Assembly (NCBI GenBank): GCA_965662365.1 | Contig: CBFIHR010000012.1 | Span: 1-64,000, forward strand | DNA length: 64,000 bases | Direction: 5' to 3' | Origin: CAWVWD01 sp965662365 | GTDB lineage: Bacteria; Bacteroidota; Bacteroidia; Chitinophagales; Saprospiraceae | Part shown: one piece after another, positions 1 through 9,526 of the stretch | How positions within the stretch are numbered: the first letter of the stretch is position 1 | Layout of the letters: each line of letters begins with the position of its first letter | Made by a program: the position numbers and the translations under genes | The notes under the pieces: model-generated | Seen by the model: the letters and a program-made list of their open reading frames with translations, nothing else | What the model was told of the DNA's origin: nothing | Database searches by the model: none

Positions 1-436
1 CATATTTTGATTGTTCTTCGCCTGTCAATGGTAGTACTGGTGGCACTTTCACAGGCTGAATGGTTCCGTCGGCTTGTTTTTCGACACCGACAAAAGTTAA
101 ATAAGCATCGTTACATTTTCGATTATTGCCACCTTTTATATTCGCTGCAAAGACTTCTACGAAAATCTCGACCGAAGTATTAAACGCTCGTGTTACCCGT
201 GCATTCATCGTCACGACATCGCCTACTTCGATTGGTAAAGCAAACGAAACGTAATCGACCGAAGCCGTCACGACCGAAGTATTTGTATGTTTTCCGGCAC
301 AAATACCACAAACAATATCCATCCAACGCATGAGATTTCCGCCCATAAGTTTTCCCATTGGATTAGTATCGTTTGGCATAACCATTTGTGTCATTATTGT
401 TTCGCTTTCGCTAATTTTTTTAGCACCTAATTCCAT
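1..436 (-). CDS. Acyl-CoA thioesterase, hotdog fold (partial, C-terminus off window)
   Basis: The reading frame begins at an ATG at 436 and runs off the left edge, giving about 145 visible residues. The motif NPMGKLMGGNLMRWMDIVCG near residues 23-42, followed by a VTASVDYVSFALPIEVGD stretch, is the hotdog core of the YciA/acyl-CoA hydrolase family, which cleaves acyl-CoA thioesters in the cytoplasm. The Asp in RWMD sits where the family has its catalytic acid. It is transcribed divergently from the DUF2480 gene. Substrate chain length cannot be read from the sequence. The family call is firm; the start is the first ATG before a typical N-terminus. Confidence 0.85.
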   Translation of the reverse strand, partial: MELGAKKISESETIMTQMVMPNDTNPMGKLMGGNLMRWMDIVCGICAGKHTNTSVVTASVDYVSFALPIEVGDVVTMNARVTRAFNTSVEIFVEVFAANIKGGNNRKCNDAYLTFVGVEKQADGTIQPVKVPPVLPLTGEEQSKY

Positions 437-593
437 AGTTTTTGTGTATAATTTTCAATCTAATCATTGTTCGACAAAAGTAACTGTTTTATAAAACAAA
501 GGTTGTTTGAAATAAGTATAACTTTTTAGTAATTTCAATGTTTAAACTATCATAATTGATAATCCGACCATTGTTTACAACAAATAAAATAAT

Positions 594-1112
594 ATGACAA
601 CTGATAAACCATTAGTAAATAAAGTAGCAAAAAGCGGTTTAATCACAATAAATTTAGAAGAGTATTATCCTAAAAATCAGATAGTTACATTTGATCTAAA
701 GGACTATTTATATATGGAATTAATACTGAAGGAGAAAGAATTTCGAACAGCATTAAAAGAACATGATTGGACGCAATATCAAGATAAAGTCTTATGTGTT
801 TTTTGCTCAACAGATGCGATTATTCCGACCTGGGCATATATGCTTGTAACGACTCACGCTGTTCCTTTTGCAGCGGATATCGTTCAGACGACAGCCGATA
901 ATTATCTAACTTTAGCGTATCAAAAAGCACTGTCTGCAATCGAAGGCGAAGAATATACGGACAAAAGAATCGTTATCAAAGGGTGTAGCAATAAACCTGT
1001 TCCTATTGCTGCTTATGTAGAATTAACAAAAAAATTGCGTCCGTTTGCAAAATCTATTATGTTTGGTGAACCTTGTTCGACTGTGCCTATTTATAAGAAA
1101 CCAAGGAAGTAA
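594..1112 (+). CDS. DUF2480 family protein
   Basis: A 172-residue soluble protein with no signal peptide. I recognise the Bacteroidota DUF2480 pattern: an N-terminal NKVAKSGLITINLEEYYP, then FDLKDYLYMELILKEKEFR, KEHDWTQYQDK and a PTWAYMLVTTHAVPFA segment. The family has no established function, and its narrow conservation within the phylum suggests a housekeeping role. Cys residues in VLCVFCST, KGCSNK and EPCST could be a metal or cofactor site, which is inference only. The gene stands alone between a divergent thioesterase and the ABC exporter. Confidence 0.8.
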   Translation: MTTDKPLVNKVAKSGLITINLEEYYPKNQIVTFDLKDYLYMELILKEKEFRTALKEHDWTQYQDKVLCVFCSTDAIIPTWAYMLVTTHAVPFAADIVQTTADNYLTLAYQKALSAIEGEEYTDKRIVIKGCSNKPVPIAAYVELTKKLRPFAKSIMFGEPCSTVPIYKKPRK

Positions 1113-1264
1113 GATTTCATTGTTGAATTGTTGAATTGTTAAGCTGCTTACCTCGAAACCTCGGTGGTTCTGACGAATTTTATCTACTTTTTTAACAGTA
1201 TAACAATCAAATCATCGAGGCTTCGGAATGCCGGTAGAATCGGCACAATCAAAAACCAAAAAAA

Positions 1265-3022
1265 TTGAATAAAAAACCATCTTTAGACTGGACATTACTC
1301 AAACGAGTTTTGGCTCAAGCGAAACCGTATAAAGTGACTTTTGCGATTGCTTCTGTTTTAGCAATTGTCTTAGCTCCGATTGCGATATTAAGTCCGTATT
1401 TGATACAACAAACCGTTGATAATTACATTTTGGTTTTTAATCCAGAAGGATTAAATCGAATGATTCTTTTGTTAGTTGGCGTGTTGTTTTTGAATGGCAT
1501 TTTGCGTTATTCGTTTATTTATAGTACAAATTGGCTCGGACAATCCGTGATTCGAGATTTGCGAGTTCGAGTATTTAAACACATTACGAGTTTGCGTTTA
1601 AAATATTTTGATAAAACCGCCATCGGAACGTCAACAACTCGAACGATTAACGATATTGAAACGATTAATACTGTTTTTTCACAAGGTGTCATTACGATTA
1701 TTGCAGATATTTTATCGTTAAGTGCCGTTTTGGCAATTATGTTCTATACCAGTTGGCAATTGACGTTGATTTGTCTAACGACTTTTCCGTTTTTGATTTT
1801 AGCAACCTATATTTTTAAGGAAAAAGTCAAAGTAGCTTACCAAAAAGTTAGAACGCAAATTTCAAAAATGAATGCGTTTTTGCAAGAACGCATTACCGGA
1901 ATGCGAATCGTACAAATCTTCAATGCCGAAGAAAAAGAGTTAAAAAAGTTCAAGCAAATCAACCGAGATTATACGAAAGCGAACTTGGATTCGATTTTAT
2001 ATTATGCCGTATTTTTTCCTGTGATTGAGATTTTGTCAGCGATTTCTTTAGGATTGTTGGTTTGGTGGGGAGCAAGAGGCGTGATTGCAGGTGATGTGAC
2101 TTTAGGTGCGTTGATTGCCTTTCCAATTTACTTAAATATGTTGTTTCGACCGATGCGAATGTTGGCAGACAAATTCAATACGCTGCAAATGGGTCTGGTC
2201 GCTGCGGATAGGGTTTTTGCATTGATTGATAACAATGAATTTATTGAAGACGAAGGCGAAATTACACCCGAAAAATTAGACGGTTCGATTGAGTTCAAAG
2301 AGGTGCATTTTGAATATAACGAAGGAGAACCGATTATAAAAGGTATTAATTTTAAATTAAAGCCTTCCGAAACTTTGGCGATTGTCGGCAGTACTGGCTC
2401 CGGAAAATCGACGATTATTAATATTCTAAATCGTTTTTATGAAATAAAATCTGGTGAAATTTTAGTCGATAATATTAATATTAAAGATTACGATTTGACG
2501 GCTTACCGCCAGCGTTTAGCGATGGTTTTGCAAGATGTATTTCTATTTTCAGGAACAGTTCACGAAAATATTACGCTTCGTGATGAACGCATTTCGAGAG
2601 CACAAGTTATCGAAGCAGCGAAATTGATTGGTGCAGATGCGTTCATTCAAAAATTGCCAGGTGCGTACGATTATCAAGTCATGGAACGAGGGGCAACTTT
2701 GTCAATGGGACAACGACAATTGATTTCGTTTGTTCGTGCGTTGGTCTTTAATCCTGACATTTTGATTTTGGACGAGGCGACATCATCAATCGACCCCGAA
2801 TCTGAAAGTATTATTCAATATGCAATTGAAAAATTAATTACCAAACGAACGTCAATTATTATCGCACATCGACTTTCTACGATTCGTCATGCTGACCAAA
2901 TTATGGTGTTGGATAAAGGCAAAATCATGGAAATTGGTACACACGAGGAGTTATTACAAAATGAAAATGGTCATTACAAAGAATTGTATGAAATGCAGTT
3001 TTTAGAAAAGGTGGAGGTCTAA
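1265..3022 (+). CDS. ABC transporter, fused permease and ATPase (MsbA-like exporter)
   Basis: A 585-residue half-transporter. Six membrane helices occupy roughly residues 25-320. The nucleotide-binding domain follows, with Walker A GSTGSGKS (about 375-382), a LSMGQ signature (Met in place of the usual second Gly) and Walker B ILILDEATSSID, then the IIAHRLST switch His. The family works as homo- or heterodimers exporting lipids, peptides or drugs across the inner membrane; the substrate here is unknown. The start is TTG at 1265: an in-frame stop lies just upstream, and the first internal ATG would remove the first membrane helix. Confidence 0.9.
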   Translation: MNKKPSLDWTLLKRVLAQAKPYKVTFAIASVLAIVLAPIAILSPYLIQQTVDNYILVFNPEGLNRMILLLVGVLFLNGILRYSFIYSTNWLGQSVIRDLRVRVFKHITSLRLKYFDKTAIGTSTTRTINDIETINTVFSQGVITIIADILSLSAVLAIMFYTSWQLTLICLTTFPFLILATYIFKEKVKVAYQKVRTQISKMNAFLQERITGMRIVQIFNAEEKELKKFKQINRDYTKANLDSILYYAVFFPVIEILSAISLGLLVWWGARGVIAGDVTLGALIAFPIYLNMLFRPMRMLADKFNTLQMGLVAADRVFALIDNNEFIEDEGEITPEKLDGSIEFKEVHFEYNEGEPIIKGINFKLKPSETLAIVGSTGSGKSTIINILNRFYEIKSGEILVDNINIKDYDLTAYRQRLAMVLQDVFLFSGTVHENITLRDERISRAQVIEAAKLIGADAFIQKLPGAYDYQVMERGATLSMGQRQLISFVRALVFNPDILILDEATSSIDPESESIIQYAIEKLITKRTSIIIAHRLSTIRHADQIMVLDKGKIMEIGTHEELLQNENGHYKELYEMQFLEKVEV

Positions 3023-3047
3023 TTTTTAAAATAAAGAAATACTCACG

Positions 3048-3084
3048 AAAAGGCATAAAAGAAATCAAAACTTTTGTGCCTTTT
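3048..3084 (+). terminator. Hairpin after the ABC exporter gene
   Basis: A 14-base stem (arms 3048-3061 and 3071-3084, one G-U pair) lies 25 bases after the exporter stop. There is no long T run after it, so it may be a weak terminator or a 3' end stabiliser. Confidence 0.6.
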
Positions 3085-3128
3085 GTAGTTTAAAAACCTT
3101 CTCACTATGTGTTTAACACAATAATCCG

Positions 3129-3136
3129 TAATTTTG
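3129..3136 (+). promoter_or_regulatory. Probable clpX promoter, -7 box TAATTTTG
   Basis: Matches the Bacteroidota -7 consensus TAnnTTTG exactly. No good TTTG lies 19 bases upstream. Transcription from here would give a leader of about 120 bases before clpX. Confidence 0.5.
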
Positions 3137-3262
3137 CAGTCTTTTATTAAAAACAATGATACTAACTACTCAAGGATTTCCTCAAAATCTGCGAGAAAAT
3201 ATATTTAAAGTTGTTCCTAGAGTTATAAATGTACTTTTAGACAACTCGAAAATCATCATACA

Positions 3263-4492
3263 ATGAGAAAAAATAACGCTTATCGCTGTTCGTTTTGTGG
3301 TCGTGGAAAAGAAGAAGTAATGATTTTGGTGGCTGGTATTGAAGGTCACATCTGCGAAAACTGTGTAGATCAAGCTCAAGAAATTATCTTAGAAGAATTA
3401 AACTCTGGTAATAACGATTCTACTTTTCACTTGCCCGATACCGTTACGCCTCGCAATATCAAAGAGCATTTAGACCAGTACGTTATCGGTCAAGATGATG
3501 CGAAAAAATTCCTTTCGGTTGCCGTTTATAATCACTACAAACGTCTGCGTCAAGAAGTACAGGACGAAATCGAAATTGAAAAATCTAATGTCGTCATGGT
3601 CGGTCGTACCGGAACTGGAAAGACGTTATTGGCGAGAAGTATTGCGAAATATTTAAACGTTCCGTTTGCGATTGTCGATGCGACTGTTTTCACAGAAGCA
3701 GGTTATGTTGGCGAAGATGTAGAAAGTATTTTGAGCCGCTTATTGCAAGTGTGTAACTACAATGTGAAAGCGGCTGAAAAGGGAATTATCTACATTGATG
3801 AGATTGATAAAATCGCTCGTAAACGTGACAATCCTTCGATTACAAGAGATGTGTCTGGCGAAGGTGTGCAACAAGGTTTATTGAAAATGTTAGAAGGAAC
3901 GGAAGTCAGCGTGCCGCCTTACGGAGGTCGTAAGCATCCTGAACAAAAGATGATTACCGTAAATACGAAAGATATTTTATTTATCTGTGGCGGTGCTTTT
4001 GATGGTGTCGAAAAAGATATTGCGAAGCGTATGAACACGCAAGCAATCGGTTTCAGTAACGTAGATAAAGATCGTATTGATACCGAAAATATGCTACAAT
4101 ATATTTTGCATAAAGACATCAAATCTTTCGGAATTATTCCTGAATTATTAGGTCGTATGCCTGTTTTGACGTACTTGAATCCGTTAGATGCTCCGACTTT
4201 ACGTCGAATCTTAATTGAGCCAAAAAACGCATTGGTAAAGCAATACAAAAAGTTATTTTCGATGGAAAATATCGAACTAACATTCTCTGACGATGCTTTG
4301 GATTTTATTGTTGAAAAGGCTTTAGAATACAAATTGGGTGCAAGAGGTTTGCGTTCAATTTGTGAAGCGATTATGACAGATGCGATGTTTGAATTACCTT
4401 CTGACCGCAATGCTCAAACCTTAGAAATTACGGCTAAATATGCAGAGGAAAAATTAAGCCGTTCCACGATTTCACATTTGAAAGCTGCGTAG
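3263..4492 (+). CDS. clpX: ATP-dependent Clp protease ATP-binding subunit ClpX
   Basis: A 409-residue AAA+ unfoldase that recognises substrates and threads them into ClpP. The N-terminal C4 zinc-binding domain uses Cys9, Cys12, Cys31 and Cys34. Walker A is GRTGTGKT, Walker B is IIYIDEIDKI, the substrate-gripping pore loop is GYVG, and the sensor-2 region GARGLRS is present near the C-terminus. Length is usual for the family. No clpP lies beside it in this window, although clpP and clpX are neighbours in many bacteria. The hairpin after it suggests a single-gene transcript. Confidence 0.97.
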   Translation: MRKNNAYRCSFCGRGKEEVMILVAGIEGHICENCVDQAQEIILEELNSGNNDSTFHLPDTVTPRNIKEHLDQYVIGQDDAKKFLSVAVYNHYKRLRQEVQDEIEIEKSNVVMVGRTGTGKTLLARSIAKYLNVPFAIVDATVFTEAGYVGEDVESILSRLLQVCNYNVKAAEKGIIYIDEIDKIARKRDNPSITRDVSGEGVQQGLLKMLEGTEVSVPPYGGRKHPEQKMITVNTKDILFICGGAFDGVEKDIAKRMNTQAIGFSNVDKDRIDTENMLQYILHKDIKSFGIIPELLGRMPVLTYLNPLDAPTLRRILIEPKNALVKQYKKLFSMENIELTFSDDALDFIVEKALEYKLGARGLRSICEAIMTDAMFELPSDRNAQTLEITAKYAEEKLSRSTISHLKAA

Positions 4493-4565
4493 CCGGACGG
4501 TTTGAACTTTCAGATAATGAAATTGTTTTTGAATTGATATCGTTTTTTATTTGAAAATAAATAGG

Positions 4566-4604
4566 AAGTCATGTAAGATAATTTGATTCTTGCATGGCTT
4601 TTTT
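4566..4604 (+). terminator. Rho-independent terminator of clpX
   Basis: A 13-base stem (4566-4578 and 4588-4600, two G-U pairs) is followed directly by a run of T. It lies 74 bases after the clpX stop and between convergent genes. Confidence 0.8.
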
Positions 4605-4682
4605 ATATCTCCGAATGTATCTGATTGTTTAATAATTGTACCTTTCTAAATGAATTTTACAATATCTCAATGTTAGCAACCA

Positions 4683-7600
4683 CTAAAAACTCGCCCGCAC
4701 ACTCGCCCTCCCAACATGAATCACATTCGCTGCCCCAGTTTTCCGACCTTCATACGAAATCAGCAACTGAATATTTCGAGCAATCGAACGATTAAAAGTC
4801 AAGTTCCAGATAAAATTTTGACCATTTTGTAAGCCTTCGAGCATCGTAAATTCTACGGGTGTATTCGGAACGCCAGTAAAATCGACATCAACATAAGAAA
4901 AATTCAAACGATACGAACTTTTTCTTGCACGATTGTAAGTGAGTTCCAATTTTCCTTCGTGAGCCGTTGCCGTTTCGCCAGTATTTTCCAGCGTGTTTTC
5001 GCTGTGCTTGTATCTATATTTGACGGAAGTCCGCAAACTGCGGTCAAAAGCAAACAAGGTAATTTCGGGTTCAACTTCTTGTAAATCAATCGAATAATCT
5101 CGATTATTAAACAATTCAGAATCGTTAATCAGCGAACCTAAATTGGCGTTAAATTGAAAATTCACCTCTTTGGTAATGTTCCAACGGAGTTTCAAAAAAG
5201 TTTCTTGTCGGCTGCGACTTTCAAAACCTGTGGTCAAAATCACTCGATTGCCATTATCAAAATAGCCTATTTCACCACCGAATTTTGGGTTGGTTCGATT
5301 AAAAAATACAGAATGTCGCACGTTTGCAGTCAACGAAACTAAAGCCGTATCAGAAATCTCGGTCTGAAATGGATTCCAAGCCACAACATCTGGCGAAATC
5401 AATACTTTTCGGTTGATTTGCCACGCAGATTGTGTCGTAAATTTGGATAAAAACTTTTTAAATCCTTTTTGATTAAACCAAATCGCCTTCGGATTTAGGC
5501 CAACACTTTGATTAAAAATCACCGTATTTGTGCGGATAAATTCGTTGGTAAAAGTCGCTACCCGAATGTGATTTGCTTGATCTTGAAAAGCTGCAATTTC
5601 GAACTCATCGACTTGTTTGATGCTATCTTGATTTCGATCAATCCACGTATAAACACCTTGTCCAGCTTCGACTTCGATGTAATTAAATTGGATTTTTTGC
5701 TCTTGTCCCGAGCCGATTTGATAGGTTGTATTTGCTCGAACCAAGCCTTTTTTCAAGTTCAAAGCGTACTCAATTCGCCCCAAATAAGTTTCTTGTGGCT
5801 CGATTTCCGTTAAGTTTTCATCCGAAATATAGAGGTTTCGATACGTCAAATTAAACCGTAAATTAGAAGCCGTCCCCTTTTTCCATTCACCTTCTAAGTT
5901 CAAATCATCCGCTTCCGTGATTTCTTGAAAATCCGTATTTAATGGCAAATAATCGTAGCGTTTTTGATAATTAAACGTCAGTTGAAAATCGTTTTTTTGT
6001 GGACTTTTGAGATAACCTCGTACCAGATCATAATAAAAACTGGTCGCAGAAAGCGTGTCTGAATTTTGTCCAAAACGTTGATTTTTCTCTTGTTCGCCAT
6101 AAATACCAATTTGCCAATTGTTCAAGTTTTCAAAGGTTTTCGCAATGTTGAATTTTGGTCTAAAAAAGGTCGAAGTTCCTGCAAGTTCATCCGTTCTTAA
6201 ATGATTCGCTTCCAAGCGAATATCCCACGATTTTGGTCTTGAAACGAAAACTGCATAATTGCGAAAGCCATTGTATAAACTATCTTTTAAGAAGGTCGAA
6301 AAGTCATATTTCAAACTTCCAACGGTTCGATTTTTCAACGTAAAACCTGCCGTAATAATGTGTTCGTCCGTATTTTCCAAACCGCTTACGTTCCAATCTC
6401 GTGCAAATTCTCGCTTTCGGTAGGGATTTAATGGATTGAACGTGCGTTGTATAAATTCGTAATTTGTAGCTAAAGTCAATTCATTTTTTTTGACTTTCGT
6501 CGAATCATCGGAGCCGAATTCCAATCGGTTTTCGTACCCTAAATTAAACCCTAAACCCAAATTATCGGGACTTTGAACGTTCGACAAGCGGTTTAAATCT
6601 CGGTTACTTAACGCAATTTCTGAACGGATTTTTGAGTTTTTTGTCAGTTGATATTCGCCACCAAACGCAAACATCTGTTGTTGATTTGGAGCGACTAATT
6701 TGACGATCGGTTCGTGCGTTCCTTGCGGTTGTCCTGTCGTCAAATCGGGTGCAATCCATTGAAAAACCGTTCCATTTGCCGAAGATTGCACTCGAATATA
6801 ATTGCCATTTCCTAAACCAACTTCCGTAAAACTCGCCTCAAAAAACGCACTATCTTCATTCGTTGAAAAGACCAAAATGCTATCGAACAACAAGCCATTT
6901 ATCACCGTATCCACCATTTTATACAAAATCCTATCGCTGCGAAATGCTGCCGTATCAATACTCGTCACAAAAGCACTTCCGACATCATCAGAAATGTTGC
7001 CCAAAGCCTGCTGCTGCACTTCACTCAACGTCCCTTGAATCGTTGGCGTTCGACCATCTTGTTCGTTGTAAGCGTTGAAATGCAGGCGCATTTTCTCGGT
7101 TTCATACCCCAAATTCATCGCCAATAACGACCGTTGATATTCATTATTCGTATATTCAAATTCGACCAAAACACGGACATCTTTCGTAATCAAACGATTG
7201 GGTGTAAAGGTAATTTCGCCACGATTATAGTCAATAATATAATCGTTTTGCTGACCACGAGTCAACAATTGTCCGTCTAAAAAAACCTTTTCTGTTCCCG
7301 ATAAAACGATGATAAATAACTCGCCATCATTACCCAATAATTTGTACGGACCTTGATTACCTTCTTGAATTGGCAGCTGATTTCGACCAAACCGACCTCT
7401 AGAAATAGCAGCAGATGCCGAGTTCGTCAATTTTCCTTTTCCAACATCAAATTCGCCTTCAAAAGTTAATCCCTGTAACTTTTTGTAATAATTTAGAAAG
7501 TAAGCATCGGGGCGTTTAAGTTCATAATCGCCTGCGGTAAGTTTGACGTTGTTGCGTCGAAGTTGTATAAATAAGCGGTCAAATTCATTGAGTTGTTGCG

Positions 7601-8234
7601 TGTTGCCTTCCGCTTGAAGCGGAATATTATTATCCGAAATCGCTCCTAAGATTTCAATATCATCGCCTAATTTCCCAGCCATTTGTAGATTAAAAGTAGA
7701 ATTGACAACCAAATCTTGATTGTTTCCAAACGAAATTCCACGCTCAAAACTCCCGTTATAACTCAACCCTGGTGCTTCGATAATGCCTTGATTCGCTGCA
7801 TAAGGATTGTATTCAAAATTATCTTTTCGCACATCGTCCAAACCTCGCCAGGTCGAATCTTTACGAACCGTGACAAATTCTAAATCCATCGGAAATACTC
7901 GATACGTAATCTGCAATTTGGCGAAAGCCTGATTTTTTAAGTTTAATAAATAAGTATTTTCTAATCGAAAATCGGTAGAATCTAATTGTTTATTATTCAA
8001 TAAATCATCGATAATTAGGCTGCTTGGTAAAATCGTCAAGGTGTCTAAATATAAAGTGTCAGCGTTAAAATTAATGAATTGTTTGGTGCGAAGATTTGAT
8101 TGAGTTTTTAATTCGTTGGATTTAATTGTCGAGGTCTGAATTTGAGCGAAAGCGGAAAAAGAAAAAAACAGAAAAAATATCGTCCCTATGATTAACCCTT
8201 CCCTTAGGAGTAAAAAACGCCTAACGACAGTCAA
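4683..8234 (-). CDS. Large outer-membrane beta-barrel protein, SprA-like segment
   Basis: I take the start as TTG at 8234 (1183 residues). This gives a clean signal peptide, with Arg residues, then GTIFFLFFSFSAFAQ and cleavage after AFAQ. The open frame continues to an ATG at 8483, but those 83 extra residues cover an intergenic repeat and look untranslated. The mature protein alternates short beta-rich strands and ends in RASF, as outer-membrane barrels do. A segment reading AGKLGDDIEILGAISDNNIP, then a GNTQQLNEFDRLFIQL motif, resembles segments I recall from the type IX translocon protein SprA and relatives, but this protein is about half SprA's length. Function unknown; barrel location is likely. 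Confidence 0.7.
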   Translation of the reverse strand: MTVVRRFLLLREGLIIGTIFFLFFSFSAFAQIQTSTIKSNELKTQSNLRTKQFINFNADTLYLDTLTILPSSLIIDDLLNNKQLDSTDFRLENTYLLNLKNQAFAKLQITYRVFPMDLEFVTVRKDSTWRGLDDVRKDNFEYNPYAANQGIIEAPGLSYNGSFERGISFGNNQDLVVNSTFNLQMAGKLGDDIEILGAISDNNIPLQAEGNTQQLNEFDRLFIQLRRNNVKLTAGDYELKRPDAYFLNYYKKLQGLTFEGEFDVGKGKLTNSASAAISRGRFGRNQLPIQEGNQGPYKLLGNDGELFIIVLSGTEKVFLDGQLLTRGQQNDYIIDYNRGEITFTPNRLITKDVRVLVEFEYTNNEYQRSLLAMNLGYETEKMRLHFNAYNEQDGRTPTIQGTLSEVQQQALGNISDDVGSAFVTSIDTAAFRSDRILYKMVDTVINGLLFDSILVFSTNEDSAFFEASFTEVGLGNGNYIRVQSSANGTVFQWIAPDLTTGQPQGTHEPIVKLVAPNQQQMFAFGGEYQLTKNSKIRSEIALSNRDLNRLSNVQSPDNLGLGFNLGYENRLEFGSDDSTKVKKNELTLATNYEFIQRTFNPLNPYRKREFARDWNVSGLENTDEHIITAGFTLKNRTVGSLKYDFSTFLKDSLYNGFRNYAVFVSRPKSWDIRLEANHLRTDELAGTSTFFRPKFNIAKTFENLNNWQIGIYGEQEKNQRFGQNSDTLSATSFYYDLVRGYLKSPQKNDFQLTFNYQKRYDYLPLNTDFQEITEADDLNLEGEWKKGTASNLRFNLTYRNLYISDENLTEIEPQETYLGRIEYALNLKKGLVRANTTYQIGSGQEQKIQFNYIEVEAGQGVYTWIDRNQDSIKQVDEFEIAAFQDQANHIRVATFTNEFIRTNTVIFNQSVGLNPKAIWFNQKGFKKFLSKFTTQSAWQINRKVLISPDVVAWNPFQTEISDTALVSLTANVRHSVFFNRTNPKFGGEIGYFDNGNRVILTTGFESRSRQETFLKLRWNITKEVNFQFNANLGSLINDSELFNNRDYSIDLQEVEPEITLFAFDRSLRTSVKYRYKHSENTLENTGETATAHEGKLELTYNRARKSSYRLNFSYVDVDFTGVPNTPVEFTMLEGLQNGQNFIWNLTFNRSIARNIQLLISYEGRKTGAANVIHVGRASVRASF

Positions 8235-8652
8235 TTTAGAGAAAGTTGAGTGTTGTTCCCTTCCGTTTTTAGGGGAAGGATTAGCAATGAGTTTAGACCC
8301 ACGATATAGAATAAATTTATTCAGTTGATTGTATTTTTTGTTAAAAATGTTGCGTGAGTGTGTTTCACCATTCAACACAAAATTAACGAAAAAACGATGT
8401 AGAAAGTCGCTTTGTCCATAACTGTAAACTGCCGGAAGTGTCGTTATGTTATTTTGCTGACGAAAACGCTGTACTATTTCCAACTTTCCGAAGCAGGTCA
8501 GAACCTGCTAAAATCTTAGGTTGTGATTTCATACAAAAATTAAATAGCAACTTCTTATTCGACGAAAATTAATAATTAACTTAAATATTAAAAAATGAGC
8601 ATTTTGGGGGCAATTTGGTCTTTGTTAATGTTTTGACATAAAAATTTAGGCG

Positions 8653-8673
8653 ATTCTGAAACAAGTTCAGAAT
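8653..8673. repeat. REP-like hairpin ATTCTGAA-ACAAG-TTCAGAAT
   Basis: A perfect 8-base stem with a 5-base loop, followed by GACA. The same kind of sequence is a commonly dispersed hairpin in Bacteroidota genomes. Only one clear copy is in this window. Confidence 0.6.
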
Positions 8674-8696
8674 GACAAAATTTGTGGCGTTTTTTT

Positions 8697-8704
8697 TATC
8701 TTTG
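8697..8704 (+). promoter_or_regulatory. Promoter of the small membrane gene, -7 box TATCTTTG
   Basis: An exact TAnnTTTG match that would start transcription about 20 bases before the ATG at 8731. The -33 region is not recognisable. Confidence 0.6.
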
Positions 8705-8730
8705 CATCGAATTTTATAAAAAATAAAACT

Positions 8731-9186
8731 ATGGAAATAGCAGTATTTGAACCCTTATCAACAGGCGATCAAACCATGTTTGGAATGATTGTTTTGGGGG
8801 CAGTTTTGTGTTTAGGAATTGGCGTTTGGGGCTATAAAGCAAAAAAGCAAATCGCTTGGATGTTAGGCTTTTTTGGGGTAGCGATTTTGGGAGGCAATGC
8901 TCTGTTTATGAAGTTTTCAGAATCTTATGTTACGCCAGTTGTTATTTATGAAAATAGGATTGATACACCAAATGGCACGTTTTCTTATGATCAAATTGTG
9001 TCGTCAAGTATTGAAGGAGATAAAATCGGGGTGAAGCGAAGAATAACAAACAATCAACCACCAGAAAAAGTCTTATTATTAGGTCGAAAAGATGGAAAAG
9101 GCATTATGCTGGCAGAAAGTCAATACCCGATTCGGGCAATTAAAGCGGCTTTGGACAAACAGATGGATATTTATTATAAAAAGTAG
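8731..9186 (+). CDS. Small two-helix membrane protein, unknown function
   Basis: A 151-residue protein I do not recognise. Two hydrophobic helices are visible (about residues 18-35 and 43-60), separated by a short basic turn (YKAKKQ). A soluble C-terminal domain of about 90 residues rich in beta-type sequence follows. The arrangement of two helices plus a beta domain with a VVIYENRIDTPNGTFSYDQI start resembles bacterial PH-like membrane proteins, which is a guess. It has its own promoter and terminator and so appears to be a single-gene unit. Confidence 0.6.
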   Translation: MEIAVFEPLSTGDQTMFGMIVLGAVLCLGIGVWGYKAKKQIAWMLGFFGVAILGGNALFMKFSESYVTPVVIYENRIDTPNGTFSYDQIVSSSIEGDKIGVKRRITNNQPPEKVLLLGRKDGKGIMLAESQYPIRAIKAALDKQMDIYYKK

Positions 9187-9222
9187 ATCGTTAGCTTGTC
9201 GCTGAATTGTTCTTAATAAATT

Positions 9223-9258
9223 AAACCGTGTTGATTTTTAGAATTGACACGGTTTTTT
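9223..9258 (+). terminator. Terminator of the small membrane gene
   Basis: AACCGTGT pairs with ACACGGTT across an AT-rich loop, followed by a T run, 37 bases after the stop codon. Confidence 0.7.
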
Positions 9259-9359
9259 AATGTAGAAAACTTATCATAACGAATAAGCTCAACCAAGTGT
9301 TGATAAGGGGTTGACGATATTTTTCAATTAACAAAGTTTAATAATTTCTCATTCACAAA

Positions 9360-9423
9360 TCAAATTTTGACGCCGTTAGTGCAACGGCTATTCTCCTACG
9401 AAATCGTGCGATGCGAAATTTGA
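9360..9423. ncRNA. Possible structured RNA or repeat, three-way fold
   Basis: An outer stem (TCAAATTTTG with CGAAATTTGA, 9360-9369 and 9414-9423) encloses a perfect GCCGTT-AGTGC-AACGGC hairpin (9372-9388) and a second, weaker hairpin near 9398-9409. Strand and function are unknown. It could equally be a dispersed repeat remnant. Confidence 0.3.
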
Positions 9424-9488
9424 AAAAAGCAGTTGCAATTTATAATGTAAACACGGAACCATCTTAAACTTTGGGATTTTAAGATTCG

Positions 9489-9526
9489 TTATCAGATGAG
9501 TTTTTAGCCAAAAACTCATCTGATAA
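9489..9526 (-). terminator. Terminator of the MarR gene
   Basis: A perfect 17-base stem with a 4-base loop, two bases beyond the MarR stop codon. Its T-rich sides on both strands would let it also stop transcripts from the left. Confidence 0.85.

Larger units (their letters stand above)
8235..8730. other. Gene-free stretch with repeats, between the large barrel gene and the small membrane gene
   Basis: This holds a CCTTCC/GGAAGG hairpin (8259-8279), a degenerate copy of the palindromic element family (8502-8522), a second kind of hairpin (8653-8673) and the promoter for the gene at 8731. The open frame of the barrel gene runs through its left half, but I see no start or codon pattern that makes it convincing as coding. 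Confidence 0.5.

Noticed and set aside
5508..5813. Open frames antisense to the large barrel, rpoB, rpoC and tuf genes
   Set aside because: They lie wholly inside strongly supported genes, have no family features or start signals, and follow the codon shadow of the real frame.
8235..8483. Coding extension of the large barrel protein to the ATG at 8483
   Set aside because: The 83 residues cover an intergenic repeat, put a signal peptide deep inside the protein and do not look like coding sequence.
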